64,000 nt of DNA from Peribacillus frigoritolerans (GCA_030562215.1 JAUPFL010000002.1:1116001-1180000), one strand, 5' to 3'. Counted from the stretch's first letter, positions 9,743 through 18,905 are shown. Program-made: numbers and translations. Notes: generated from the letters alone by a model not told the origin.

Positions 9743-11215
9743 ATGCCGGCTAAAACAGGTAAAGAATATATCGATAGGGTGGACAAAGCAAAGGCGAATG
9801 TATGGATCAACGGGGAGCAAGTAAAAGATAAGATCAGTCAACACCCAGCTTTTAAAGGGGTCATGAAAACACAGGCCGAATTATATGATTTGCAGCATGA
9901 TTCCGCAAAAAATGACATCATGACTTATATTTCACCAACCTCAAACGAAAGAGTAGGGACCTCATTCATGCAGCCGCGGACTAAGGAAGACCTTGAAAAA
10001 AAGGAGGAAAATGATTCAAGAATGGGCAAGACATAATAATGGAATGATGGGACGTTCCCCTGACTATATCAACAGTGGGATGATGGCGTACGGTACTGCA
10101 GCTGATATGTTCGGCACTCAGGATTCGGCATTTGCCAAAAATATGAAAGATTATTATGAGCTCTGCCGGGAAAAGGATTTGTCGTTGACACATACCCTGA
10201 TTCAACCCCAGGTTAATAGGGGAGTTAGTGCCGCAAAGCTTCCGGATCCTTACATCGCTGCACGGATTGCAGGCAAGAATTCAGAAGGACTTATTATAAA
10301 GGGTGCCAGATTATTAGCTACACAAGGAGGAATCACGGATGAAATCATGGTTTTCCCTTCAACATTGCTAAAACAATCAGAAGAAGAAAACCCTTATGCA
10401 TTCGCATTCTCCATACCAAATAATACACCAGGGTTGAAATTCATCTGTCGTGAATCATTCGACTATGGCAAATCACATTTTGACCATCCCCTTGGTTCAA
10501 GATTTGAGGAGATGGATACGATTATCGTTTTTGATGATGTAGTCGTACCTTGGAATCGGGTATTTGCATATGGGGATGTCAGCATTTGCAACCAGGCCTA
10601 TAATGAAAGCAATGCAGTTGTTCATATGACCCATCAGGTGGTATCGAAGAATATCGCCAAAACCGAGTTCATTCTGGGGATCTTGCAGCTTATGGTGGAA
10701 ACCATCAATATCGGGCAATACCAGCATGTTCAGGAGAAAATCTCGGAAGTCATCATAGCGCTTGAAACGGTAAAGGCTTTCATTACAGCTTCGGAGGCAA
10801 ACGCAAAAGTGGATAAGTGGGGAATGATGACTCCCGATTTCACACCGTTAAACATAGCCCGGAATTATTATCCGAAGATCTACCCTAGATTCAGTGAAAT
10901 AATGCAGCTTCTTGGAGCTAGTGGCTTAATGGCGATACCAAATGAAGCTGATTTCAATTCGGAGCTTCGACCGGATTTGGATAAATATCTTCAAGCCGCG
11001 AATGGTGGAGCGTATGACAGGGTTAAATTGTATCGTCTCGCATGGGATGTATGCATGAGTTCATTTGGATCCAGGCAAACGCTGTACGAAAGATTCTTTT
11101 TGGGGATCCGGTCCGTATGGCAAGCGCTTTATATAACGGATATGATAAACAGGAATATGTGGACCGTGTCAAAGAGTTCTTGAACCGTACTGAAAACCTT
11201 GCAGAAATCAACTGA
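9743..11215 (+). CDS. hpaB: 4-hydroxyphenylacetate 3-monooxygenase oxygenase component, copy 1 (two frameshifts)
   Basis: Flavin-dependent aromatic hydroxylase of the HpaB/PvcC/4-hydroxybutyryl-CoA dehydratase fold, expected to convert 4-hydroxyphenylacetate to 3,4-dihydroxyphenylacetate with reduced FAD supplied by a reductase. About 490 residues. GMMGRSPDY marks the N-terminal domain and TLLKQSEEENPYAFAFSIP the beta-barrel. An extra A near 9999-10005 (DLEKRRKMIQEWARH expected) and a missing T near 11096 (FFGDPVRMASALYNG expected) break it. The start is the ATG at 9743 behind AAGGGGG. It is probably under LysR control from the divergent gene. No HpaC reductase is seen in the window. Confidence 0.8.
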
Positions 11216-11295
11216 GCCAGGTAGCAGTGGCAAAAGATTTTAATTTAAGGCTGTTTTCACATACTTTGTTGCTATTTACCAAGTAGTGAGGTGTG

Positions 11296-11422
11296 GTTGA
11301 TTTCCCCTCCAGATGCTCGCTTTCCGCGGGGCGGGCGGTGAGCCTCCTCGGCGTAAACGCCTGTGGGGTCTCACCTGTCCCGCTGCTCCCGCAGGAGTCT
11401 CACACTTCCGCTCCAATCAATC
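11296..11422. repeat. Dispersed GC-rich palindromic intergenic element of Bacillaceae
   Basis: A 127-bp GC-rich block in AT-rich surroundings, running from GTTGATTTCCCCTCC to CCGCTCCAATCAAT. It contains nested hairpins (GGTGAG...CTCACC with the tip GGCGTAAACGCC) and the phrase GCTTTCCGCGGGGCGGGC. From memory, near-identical blocks are scattered in Bacillus and Peribacillus intergenic regions. Its function is unknown. It lies in the converging gap between hpaB1 and hpaF. Confidence 0.7.
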
Positions 11423-11468
11423 TTAAATAGTTTCGTTTTAAAAACAACAATCTTTATGAAAGAGCCTA

Positions 11469-11507
11469 ATTTAAAGGCCTTCCCGATGATGTGGAAGGCC
11501 TTTAAAT
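11469..11507. terminator. Bidirectional terminator between hpaB1 and hpaF
   Basis: ATTTAAAGGCCTTCC (11469-11483) is the exact reverse complement of GGAAGGCCTTTAAAT (11493-11507), with a 9-nt loop. It lies between two convergent genes and could serve both. Confidence 0.7.
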
Positions 11508-11519
11508 ATGAAATCTTGT

Positions 11520-11906
11520 TCATTTATTATATCGATCATGGATATTATTCTTTTTATATGTGCCAAAATCACTGAATTCCGTAAGTTCCATAGAGAGGGC
11601 AAGAAATCTTTTTGAAAAGAGGGGTGCCAAATGGGACTCCATCGTTTCGAATAGATGGTCACATACCTTGGTTTTATCACTGTTCTCGCGTCCAGCTCCA
11701 ATTTTTAGTATGGCATGAACAAAGGCATCATCCTCTGTACCATCGGCAACACGATAATGCTTCAATTCGATGGCCCGGGATCGAATGCCGCCAATTGGAA
11801 AGATGGAAGGATAGGATATCAGTACATCATTCACCTTCTTTAATAAGCCGTCAATCTGGATTTCATCTTTGATATTATCCGTATATTCAATAATAATATG
11901 AGGCAT
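11520..11906 (-). CDS. hpaF: 5-carboxymethyl-2-hydroxymuconate delta-isomerase
   Basis: 128-residue member of the HpaF/CHMI tautomerase group (4-oxalocrotonate-tautomerase fold). It begins MPHIIIEYTDN, so the catalytic N-terminal Pro follows the initiator Met. FPIGGIRSRAIELKHY and the C-terminal GRENSDKTKVCDHLF region fit CHM isomerases, which convert the muconate product of HpaE into its isomer before decarboxylation. Intact. The ATG at 11906 has AAGGAAGGG upstream. It is the last gene of the minus-strand hpaG1-hpaG2-hpaF operon, 17 bp after hpaG2. Confidence 0.9.
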   Translation of the reverse strand: MPHIIIEYTDNIKDEIQIDGLLKKVNDVLISYPSIFPIGGIRSRAIELKHYRVADGTEDDAFVHAILKIGAGRENSDKTKVCDHLFETMESHLAPLFSKRFLALSMELTEFSDFGTYKKNNIHDRYNK

Positions 11907-11923
11907 ATGATTAGTCCCTTCCT

Positions 11924-12710
11924 TTATTTGTGGATTTTTAGATGCGGCCGATCTTCGCCTTCTGTAAATATATCGTCACCTACTATTGTGCTAACGAGTT
12001 TTCCGATGCCTTCAATTTCAGTGATGATTTCATCGCCTACAGCAGTATCCGCCAAGCCTTCAGGTGTACCTGTCAATATGATATCGCCTGGACTCAATGT
12101 CATGAAGCTGCTGAAATATTCAATTAAATCTGCAATGCTGAAAATCATGTCTTTCGTGTTGCCTTGCTGAGTCAATTTTCCGTTGACGTAAGTTTTGATA
12201 GCAAGATTCGAAGGATCTGGAATATCTTCGGCATCGACGAGCCAAGGACCAATGGGGGTGCAGGTATCGCGATTTTTGACCTTTAAGTTAGGTCGGTAGT
12301 AATTCTCCAGGTAATCCCGTATTGCATAATCATTTGCAATCGTATATCCACTTACATACTTAAAGGCTTCTTCCTTTTTATGTTCTTCGCCTTTTTACCT
12401 ATGACGACTGCCAGTTCACATTCATAATGCATATAAGCTGCATCAGCAGGCCGTCTTGTCTGTCCCCGGTGGCCGATGAATGTATTGGGACCTTTTAAGA
12501 ACGCAAGGGGTTCTTCCGGGGCTTTAAAAGCAAGTTCCTTCGCATGGTCTGCATAATTCAAGCCAAGCGCGAAGACAGTTCGTGGTTCCACCGGGGAAGC
12601 CAGACAACGTCTTGCTCTTTGACAAGCCGGCCATCCGCCAATTGCAGCTGGCCATAATATTCACTTGCTGGATGTACAGCACCTGCATAGGCTACACGTG
12701 CTCTCTTCAT
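11924..12710 (-). CDS. hpaG: FAH-family HPA pathway hydrolase/isomerase-decarboxylase, copy 2 (two frameshifts)
   Basis: Fumarylacetoacetase-fold protein of about 262 residues, resembling one half of HpaG (2-hydroxyhepta-2,4-diene-1,7-dioate isomerase / 5-oxopent-3-ene-1,2,5-tricarboxylate decarboxylase). Visible are ALGLNYADHAKE, the metal-binding EXE in YECELAVVIGK and the C-terminal TGTPEG. A missing base in the G-run at 12593-12596 and one in the T-run at 12375-12379 (plus-strand letters) interrupt it. It starts at the ATG at 12710, overlapping the stop of hpaG1 (ATGA), so the two are translationally coupled. One of the two copies could instead act as the hydratase HpaH. Confidence 0.8.
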
Positions 12711-13493
12711 AAAATCCCCTCCAGTGATAATTTTTCCTCGGAAATGATCTTATTTTCCAAATAACCGATTTCGTCTATTTCTATCCTGACATGATCATCT
12801 GCTTTGGCCAGCGGTGCATTCTCAGGAACTCCAACTAGAAGGACGTCACCCGTACTCAAAGTCATGAAGTCCGTTACATCTTCAATAAGGCGGGATATGG
12901 AGCGAATTAGATTTGAAGTTGAATTTTCTTGTCGTAGCTCTCCATTAATATATACACGAATTCCTAAAGAATCGGGGTTGGAGATGGAATCCTTGGATAC
13001 GACCCATGGACCGATCGGGCAAAATCCATCACGGGCTTTATGGCGGATAGCAGGACGGAAAACGCTTTCATGCGGAATGCTAATATCATTGGCGATCGTA
13101 AAACCTTCTATATAATCCGATGCTTTTTCTTTCTTGACTCTTGTGGCCGTTTTACTGATTACTATTCCAAGTGCGGCCCCGATTTCCAATTCAGGTACGC
13201 CGGTTGGAAGGGGAACTGGATTTGAAAAAAGAAAACGTGTTTCTGGGTTTAATATAAAGTATCGGCCCTTTAGGAGGTTCATTATAAGGAGGATGGTCGA
13301 CCTTACCCTTCAATGCTTCCAATGATCCTTTATAGTTTAATAATGCTCCATATACCGTTCCTGAAATAGGGTTATCCAACTTGATTTGTGATACCTCATA
13401 CTTATCACCGTTCATTAATATATAGCGGTTCGACAGTATTTCCATTTCTTCCGAATAATCTGACTTTTGAAGTTTCACTCTTGCTTTTGCCAT
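12707..13493 (-). CDS. FAH-family HPA pathway hydrolase/isomerase-decarboxylase, copy 1 (one frameshift)
   Basis: About 261 residues, first gene of the minus-strand hpaG-hpaF operon. FAH-fold motifs are GALLNYKGS, the metal site region ELEIGAALGIVI (its second acidic residue is replaced by Ala) and LVGVPENAP near the end. One extra base in the A-run at 13225-13230 shifts the frame after PRNTFSFF, which should continue NPVPLPTG. The ATG at 13493 has AAGGGGTGG before it. The palindromic GntR-type operator lies 28-53 bp upstream. HpaG exists in some bacteria as two tandem FAH domains and in others as separate G1 and G2 proteins; this layout fits the second form. Confidence 0.8.
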
Positions 13494-13520
13494 GGACACC
13501 CACCCCTTGAATTTATAATT

Positions 13521-13546
13521 AATCATATATGATATCGTATATGATT
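13521..13546. promoter_or_regulatory. Putative GntR operator before hpaG1-hpaG2-hpaF
   Basis: AATCATATATGAT (13521-13533) repeats the palindrome in front of gntR, and a second near copy TCGTATATGA follows at 13535-13544. The 12-bp spacing of the two cores equals that of the second and third copies at gntR. The site lies in the divergent gap between hpaG1 and hpaB2 and could control either. Confidence 0.7.
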
Positions 13547-13697
13547 TTTTGTTTAAGTTCAACATATTTAGATTATTCAGTATAATTAGACAAAAAATGT
13601 TAGAAAAAAGATGAGTTTCAACAGAAAAATGCCTTGAACATTTAGTTAGTATGAAGCTAGGAATTCAAATTGAAAGATGTGAATGGGGGATGTTCCG

Positions 13698-15227
13698 ATG
13701 ATGAATGGCAAAGAGTATTTAGAAAGTTTACGAGATGGACGAAGGGTATTCTTGAACGGTGATAAGGTAGATGATGTGACGACGCACCCAGCATATCGCA
13801 ATTCTGCCAGGTCAATTGCCCAGCTATATGATGCTCTTCATGATCCGGATACTGCACGGATTTTAACGGCTAAGACAGATGAAGGTCATACTACCCATAA
13901 GTTCTTCAAGGCCTCAAAGAACGCAACAGAGCTGCTTGAAGCAAGGGATGCCATAGCACAATGGTCTAAGTTAAGCTATGGTTTCATGGGTCGTACCCCT
14001 GATTACAAAGCTGCATTTACAGGATCATTGGGACCGTATAGCGATTTTTATAAGGGGTTTGAGGATAATGCGAAAAGATGGTATGAAAAAACCACAAGGG
14101 ACGTTCCTTTCTGTAACCATACAATTATAAATCCGGCAATGGACAGGAATAAACCGCTACATGAAAATAAAGAGGTATTTGTACGTACGGTGGAAGAGCG
14201 GGATGATGGAATAATTGTAAGCGGAGCCAAAATGGTCGGAACCTCTGCAGCACTTACGAATTATAATTTCGTCGCGAATTATTCTCCTGTCGATCTTGGG
14301 GAAGGTGATAGAAGCCATGCCTTGATTTTCTTTGTGCCGATGAATGCGCCAGGATTAAAAATGATCAGCAGACAGTCTTTTGAAGAAACGGCTGCCAAGA
14401 CAGGCACTCCTTTCGATTACCCGCTTTCTAGCCGGTTCGACGAAAATGACGCAGTCATCGTCCTTGATCATGTATTCGTGCCGTGGGAGAATGTATTCGC
14501 CTATAATAATGTGGAAATTGCAAATGGATTTAGATCCAAGACTGGGTGGATGAATCGATATACATTTCATGGCTGCACACGCTATGCGGTGAAATTGGAC
14601 TTTATGGCTGGGCTTCTGATGAAGGCTACGGAAATGGCAGGAACGAATCAATTTAGGGGAGTGCAGGCCAATATCGGGGAAGTGCTTGCTTACAGGAATA
14701 TGTTTTGGGCAATCTCGACAGCGATGGCTACAGACCCGATGGAAGGGCCGAATGGCACTGTTCTGCCCAATAGCACATATGCAACTGCTTATAGGGTGTT
14801 CGCACCTTTGGTTTGGCCAAAGGTGAAACAGATATTTGAACAGGTTGTAGCAGGTAATCTCATTCAACTCCCATCAAGCTCCAAGGATTTTTTAAACCCT
14901 GAGGTCCGTCCGTATCTCGATAAATATTATAAGGGTTCAGGTGGGGTTTCGGCAGTGGAAAGGGTAAAACTGATGAAACTTATCTGGGATTCCATCGGAA
15001 CGGAATTTGGTGGCAGGAATGAGTTATATGAAATCAATTATGCGGGTAACCATGAAAATATTAGGCTTGAAACCATGAAAATGGCTGATTCTAATGGACA
15101 ATCGGATAAATTCAAAGCTTTTGTGGACTTGGCAATGGACGATTATGACCTTAATGGCTGGACAAATGATAAGTGGATAAATGAAGATGAAGGCATTAAT
15201 GATTTGATTCAGCTCCGAATGAATTAA
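13698..15227 (+). CDS. HpaB-type flavin-dependent monooxygenase, copy 2
   Basis: 509-residue intact paralogue of hpaB1 with the same architecture: N-terminal GKEYLESLRDGRRVFLNG, GFMGRTPDY at about 100, the middle beta-barrel and a helical C-terminal domain. The start is taken at the ATG at 13698, about 8 bp after AATGGGGGATG; an in-frame ATG at 13683 overlaps that ribosome-binding site. It is divergent from hpaG1, with an operator between. It may be the true 4-hydroxyphenylacetate hydroxylase, with copy 1 acting on another phenol, or the reverse; the sequence does not decide. The partner flavin reductase is not encoded in the window. Confidence 0.8.
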   Translation: MMNGKEYLESLRDGRRVFLNGDKVDDVTTHPAYRNSARSIAQLYDALHDPDTARILTAKTDEGHTTHKFFKASKNATELLEARDAIAQWSKLSYGFMGRTPDYKAAFTGSLGPYSDFYKGFEDNAKRWYEKTTRDVPFCNHTIINPAMDRNKPLHENKEVFVRTVEERDDGIIVSGAKMVGTSAALTNYNFVANYSPVDLGEGDRSHALIFFVPMNAPGLKMISRQSFEETAAKTGTPFDYPLSSRFDENDAVIVLDHVFVPWENVFAYNNVEIANGFRSKTGWMNRYTFHGCTRYAVKLDFMAGLLMKATEMAGTNQFRGVQANIGEVLAYRNMFWAISTAMATDPMEGPNGTVLPNSTYATAYRVFAPLVWPKVKQIFEQVVAGNLIQLPSSSKDFLNPEVRPYLDKYYKGSGGVSAVERVKLMKLIWDSIGTEFGGRNELYEINYAGNHENIRLETMKMADSNGQSDKFKAFVDLAMDDYDLNGWTNDKWINEDEGINDLIQLRMN

Positions 15228-15295
15228 ACTGTTTAAGAAAACGTGAAAAGAATGGTATGTATCGACCCCACCGGTTTTTCCGCCACTGCATGATA

Positions 15296-15309
15296 TGAAT
15301 GCGTTTACA
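15296..15309 (-). promoter_or_regulatory. Candidate cre (CcpA) site
   Basis: The reverse strand reads TGTAAACGCATTCA, matching the cre consensus TGWAANCGNTNWCA at all but one position. It lies immediately upstream of the -35 box of the XylR/PucR-type regulator gene, where CcpA could repress or modulate it in the presence of preferred sugars. Confidence 0.5.
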
Positions 15310-15315
15310 TTTATC

Positions 15316-15345
15316 TTGATAGGTAAGGTGTGGAAAAAGTATAAT
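15316..15345 (+). promoter_or_regulatory. Sigma-A promoter of the XylR/PucR-type regulator
   Basis: TTGATA (15316-15321), an 18-bp spacer and TATAAT (15340-15345), 28 bp before the start codon. Confidence 0.65.
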
Positions 15346-15373
15346 ATTATGTAAAAGGAAAGCCGGGGGAATC

Positions 15374-17233
15374 ATGACGAATCTTTTGAATCTTAAGAAT
15401 GATGAAGGTGAAATTCATTTAAATGATGAGAGGATGATCCTGACCTCCTCTTCAATTTTCGGTACTTTAAGAAAGGACCTGATCGAGAATATTGGATTTG
15501 AAAGAATGAAGTCTTTTTTAATACGTTATGGCTGGAATATCGGAGTCAATGATGCTAAAAAGGCACTAAAAGGGAATTTGACAACGGTAAAGGAGATATT
15601 GAGACAAGGCCCCATATTACATATGCTGCAAGGTTATACAAAAGTCAATACGACGAAACTGGAATTATCGATGGATGGTCGAGCCGATGTACACTCTGTA
15701 AAGGTGGAAGGGGTTTGGGTGAATTCCTATGAGGCAGAGGAACATATCACCCAGACTGGAATCGCGGAAAAGCCAGTCTGTTATACATTGACGGGTTATG
15801 CAAGTGGATTTTATTCAACGGTCTGCGGTCATGAAGTAATTTTTAAGGAAAGCGCCTGTAAGGGAGCAGGGCATTCAGAATGCAGATACGAAGGTAAATC
15901 GATACATTTATGGGGCATGGAGATTCAGGATGAGTTGAAATATTATAAAACCAAACCGATTGTTCAAGAGCTTGCCGTAACATATGAAAAGCTGCTGGAG
16001 GAACGCAATAGTTTGTCAACAGTGATGGATATTCATAATTTGCTGACAGAAGAGTTGATTAACGGAAGAAGCCTTCAATCGCTAGTGAGGATGGTTTATC
16101 AGAAAACAAAAATACCTTTGTTGATGGAGAATTTCAATAACGATCAGGTTTATCATGCTGGGTTTCACAAATTGAAGGCAGAGGATGTCAGGAATCAGCT
16201 TAAACTAATGAGGGAAAATGGTCCTGTCATTTTGGAGACCGGAAGAATCGTGAAAGATGGGATGGAGCTGCTTTATACTCCCATTACATTACAAAATAAA
16301 ACATACGGCTATTGTGCCTTCGTGCAACCTGATCGAGTTGCAGGTAAAACGAACCTGGAAATCAATCGAATGATCCTTGAGAGGGTGTCCATGACTGGTT
16401 CCTTATTCCTCTTAAATGAGAAAAGCAGTTTTGAAGCGCTTGAAAGGGTAAAAGGCTTATTTCTTGAACAAATATTAAATGGGGAGTTTACTTCTAAAGA
16501 AGAAATTATCAAAAAAAGCCTGTATTTAGACGCTTCATTGGATCATCTTTTCACAATTGCGGTGCTGGGCTACCGTTTTTCCTCCGATCGGGGGACAGAG
16601 AATGACTATTTCATTCAGCAGAAAATCATCGAAGAGATTTATAGTTTCTTTAAAAAGCGGAATCAAGTCGTCTTAACAGCATTAAGGGATGGCAATATCG
16701 TATTGCTTATACCGTTGAGTCCAGGGAATGAATTCCAATTCCGAACCAAGGAATGCATCGATCATTTATATACTGTTTTCAGCGGATATAACTTTAAAAT
16801 GGGACTTGGTACAATAAGTGATGAATTGGAACGGGCTCACGAGGTTTTTCAAGAAGCTTTAACCGCTTTGAATATGAATGAAGGAACTCGGGATATTATC
16901 AAATTTGAAGAAGTCGATCTTTTATCCATTTTAATGCATACTGGGAGTAATCCGGCGGTACTGAAAAAAGCTGAGAAAATGCTGGGTCCTTTATTGATGG
17001 AAGATGACCCCAAAATGAATGAATTATTGAAAACGCTTTATGTATTTCTCCAATGCGGTGGAAATCTTGAATGCAGTATGAAAGAATTGAACATTTCAAT
17101 GAGTGGTTTACGCTATCGGATCAAAAGACTTGAAGAGCTGCTTTCCTGCCAAATAAGAAACCCTAAAAGTGCTTTTCAATTATATGCATCATTTGAAACC
17201 CTGTTAAAGGCGAAATTGATTACCATTCGTTGA
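15374..17233 (+). CDS. Aromatic-responsive regulator: XylR_N + V4R sensor fused to PucR helix-turn-helix
   Basis: 619 residues, intact. An XylR N-terminal aromatic-sensing domain (about 10-110; SSIFGTLRKDLIENIGFERM) is followed by a V4R domain (about 125-185) with the Cys/His cluster VCGHEVIF...ESACKGAGHSECRYE. In XylR, DmpR and PoxR these domains bind aromatic effectors and control a sigma-54 AAA+ module. Here that module is absent; after a GAF-like/linker region the C-terminus is a PucR-type helix-turn-helix (about 565-615; NISMSGLRYRIKRLEELL), which works with sigma-A. It probably activates the hpa genes in response to 4-hydroxyphenylacetate or a catechol. The ATG at 15374 follows GGGGGAATC. 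Confidence 0.85.
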   Translation: MTNLLNLKNDEGEIHLNDERMILTSSSIFGTLRKDLIENIGFERMKSFLIRYGWNIGVNDAKKALKGNLTTVKEILRQGPILHMLQGYTKVNTTKLELSMDGRADVHSVKVEGVWVNSYEAEEHITQTGIAEKPVCYTLTGYASGFYSTVCGHEVIFKESACKGAGHSECRYEGKSIHLWGMEIQDELKYYKTKPIVQELAVTYEKLLEERNSLSTVMDIHNLLTEELINGRSLQSLVRMVYQKTKIPLLMENFNNDQVYHAGFHKLKAEDVRNQLKLMRENGPVILETGRIVKDGMELLYTPITLQNKTYGYCAFVQPDRVAGKTNLEINRMILERVSMTGSLFLLNEKSSFEALERVKGLFLEQILNGEFTSKEEIIKKSLYLDASLDHLFTIAVLGYRFSSDRGTENDYFIQQKIIEEIYSFFKKRNQVVLTALRDGNIVLLIPLSPGNEFQFRTKECIDHLYTVFSGYNFKMGLGTISDELERAHEVFQEALTALNMNEGTRDIIKFEEVDLLSILMHTGSNPAVLKKAEKMLGPLLMEDDPKMNELLKTLYVFLQCGGNLECSMKELNISMSGLRYRIKRLEELLSCQIRNPKSAFQLYASFETLLKAKLITIR

Positions 17234-17496
17234 TTGGATTCAATCATTTGTTAGGAAATGGAAAATGTCGATCGATAACATATACCGGGATGATTTTGCT
17301 GTAATAAGAGCATGGGCGTTAGTGAATAGTAATCTACCATGCAATTTGGTGAATACACAACAAAAACATATTAAGAATGATATAAAAGGCATGGAACCTC
17401 CGCTTCAATTGATTTATTTGCTTGTAAGCAGGGCTATGGGTATAATAAGTAGAGTAAATTCATTAGTAAGTTAAGTTATTTTTGGAGGTAAATTCC

Positions 17497-18789
17497 GTGA
17501 AAATTACAATAAAAGATGCTAGCAAATTCGTCGATCAAGAAGTAACCATTGGAGGCTGGCTTGCCAGCAAACGGTCCAGTGGGAAAATTGCTTTCCTTCA
17601 AATACGTGATGGCTCCGGTTTTATTCAAGGGGTGGTCGTGAAAGCTGAAGTGGGTGAAGAGATTTTCGCTCGTGCGAAATCGGTTTCGCAAGAGTCATCC
17701 TTGTATGTAACAGGTGTCATTCAAAAGGATGAACGCTCGCCGTTCGGTTTTGAGTTACAGGTGAAAGATATTGAAATCATTCATGAATCATTGGATTATC
17801 CAATTACACCTAAAGCGCATGGTCCTGAATTTTTAATGGATAACCGCCATTTGTGGCTGCGTTCAAAACGGCAGCATGCAGTCATGAAAATCCGGAATGA
17901 AATAATCCGTGCTACATATGAATTCTTTAATGAAGAAGGTTTCGTTAAAGTGGATCCCCCAATTTTAACTGGAAGCGCACCAGAGGGAACGAGTGAATTG
18001 TTCGCGACTAAATACTTTGATGAGGATGCTTACCTTTCACAAAGTGGTCAGCTCTATATGGAAGCGGCTGCCATGGCACTTGGGAAGGTATTTTCCTTTG
18101 GTCCTACCTTCAGGGCAGAAAAATCGAAAACAAGACGACACTTAATCGAGTTCTGGATGATTGAACCAGAAATGGCTTTTATCGAATTTAAAGAAAACCT
18201 GGAGGTCCAGGAGAAATTCGTTTCTTCCATCATTCAATCCGTATTGGAAAACTGTCAGCTTGAGTTGAATACACTTGGCCGTGATACAGCGAAGCTTGAA
18301 CAAATCCAAGCTCCTTTCCCGCGTATTACATATGATGAAGCCATTAAGTTCCTTCATGAACAAGGATTTGATGATATTCAATGGGGTGATGATTTTGGAG
18401 CTCCGCATGAAACTGCGATAGCGGAAAGTTATGATAAGCCCGTTTTCATAACTCATTACCCAACCAAAATCAAACCTTTTTATATGCAGCCAGATCCTGA
18501 CAGGGAAGAAGTCGTTCTTTGTGCCGATTTGATCGCTCCGGAAGGATATGGAGAAATAATTGGCGGTTCAGAGCGGATTCATGATCAGGAATTGCTTGAA
18601 CAGAGAATCAATGAGCATGGCTTGAGCGAAGATGCTTACAAGTGGTATATGGAATTAAGAAAATATGGATCTGTACCGCATTCAGGCTTCGGTTTGGGAT
18701 TAGAACGCACCGTAGCATGGATCAGTGGAGTCGAGCATGTCCGTGAAACCATCCCGTTCCCACGTTTATTAAATCGATTATATCCTTGA
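17497..18789 (+). CDS. asnS: Asparagine-tRNA ligase
   Basis: 430-residue class IIb aminoacyl-tRNA synthetase charging tRNA-Asn. An N-terminal OB-fold anticodon-binding domain (about 1-105) is followed by the catalytic core with motif 2 [21 protein letters not shown] and motif 3 [15 protein letters not shown]. The start is a GTG at 17497, 8 bp after TTTGGAGG. Intact and very close to B. subtilis AsnS. It heads the conserved asnS-dnaD-nth-ypoC group; no T-box is seen in the 263-bp leader. Confidence 0.95.
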   Translation: MKITIKDASKFVDQEVTIGGWLASKRSSGKIAFLQIRDGSGFIQGVVVKAEVGEEIFARAKSVSQESSLYVTGVIQKDERSPFGFELQVKDIEIIHESLDYPITPKAHGPEFLMDNRHLWLRSKRQHAVMKIRNEIIRATYEFFNEEGFVKVDPPILTGSAPEGTSELFATKYFDEDAYLSQSGQLYMEAAAMALGKVFSFGPTFRAEKSKTRRHLIEFWMIEPEMAFIEFKENLEVQEKFVSSIIQSVLENCQLELNTLGRDTAKLEQIQAPFPRITYDEAIKFLHEQGFDDIQWGDDFGAPHETAIAESYDKPVFITHYPTKIKPFYMQPDPDREEVVLCADLIAPEGYGEIIGGSERIHDQELLEQRINEHGLSEDAYKWYMELRKYGSVPHSGFGLGLERTVAWISGVEHVRETIPFPRLLNRLYP

Positions 18790-18802
18790 TTCCGTAATGA
18801 AG

Positions 18803-18839
18803 CGGTTATCTTGCCATTTTTGGCAGATAACCGTTTTTT
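18803..18839 (+). terminator. Terminator after asnS
   Basis: CGGTTATCTTGCCA (18803-18816) pairs with TGGCAGATAACCG (18821-18833), followed by six T. Confidence 0.85.
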
Positions 18840-18905
18840 GTTAAAATTATAAACTTATTCGGAGAGCCGTATTCATGTTATACTAAATCAGAGGTGTCCA
18901 AAAAC

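Noticed and set aside
11023..11211. Minus-strand ORF across the hpaB1 3' end
   Set aside because: Antisense shadow; the plus strand continues as HpaB after restoring one T.
17265..17474. 69-codon ORF between the XylR/PucR-type gene and asnS
   Set aside because: Weak start context, atypical composition, no recognised motif, and it fills the asnS leader; more likely non-coding.
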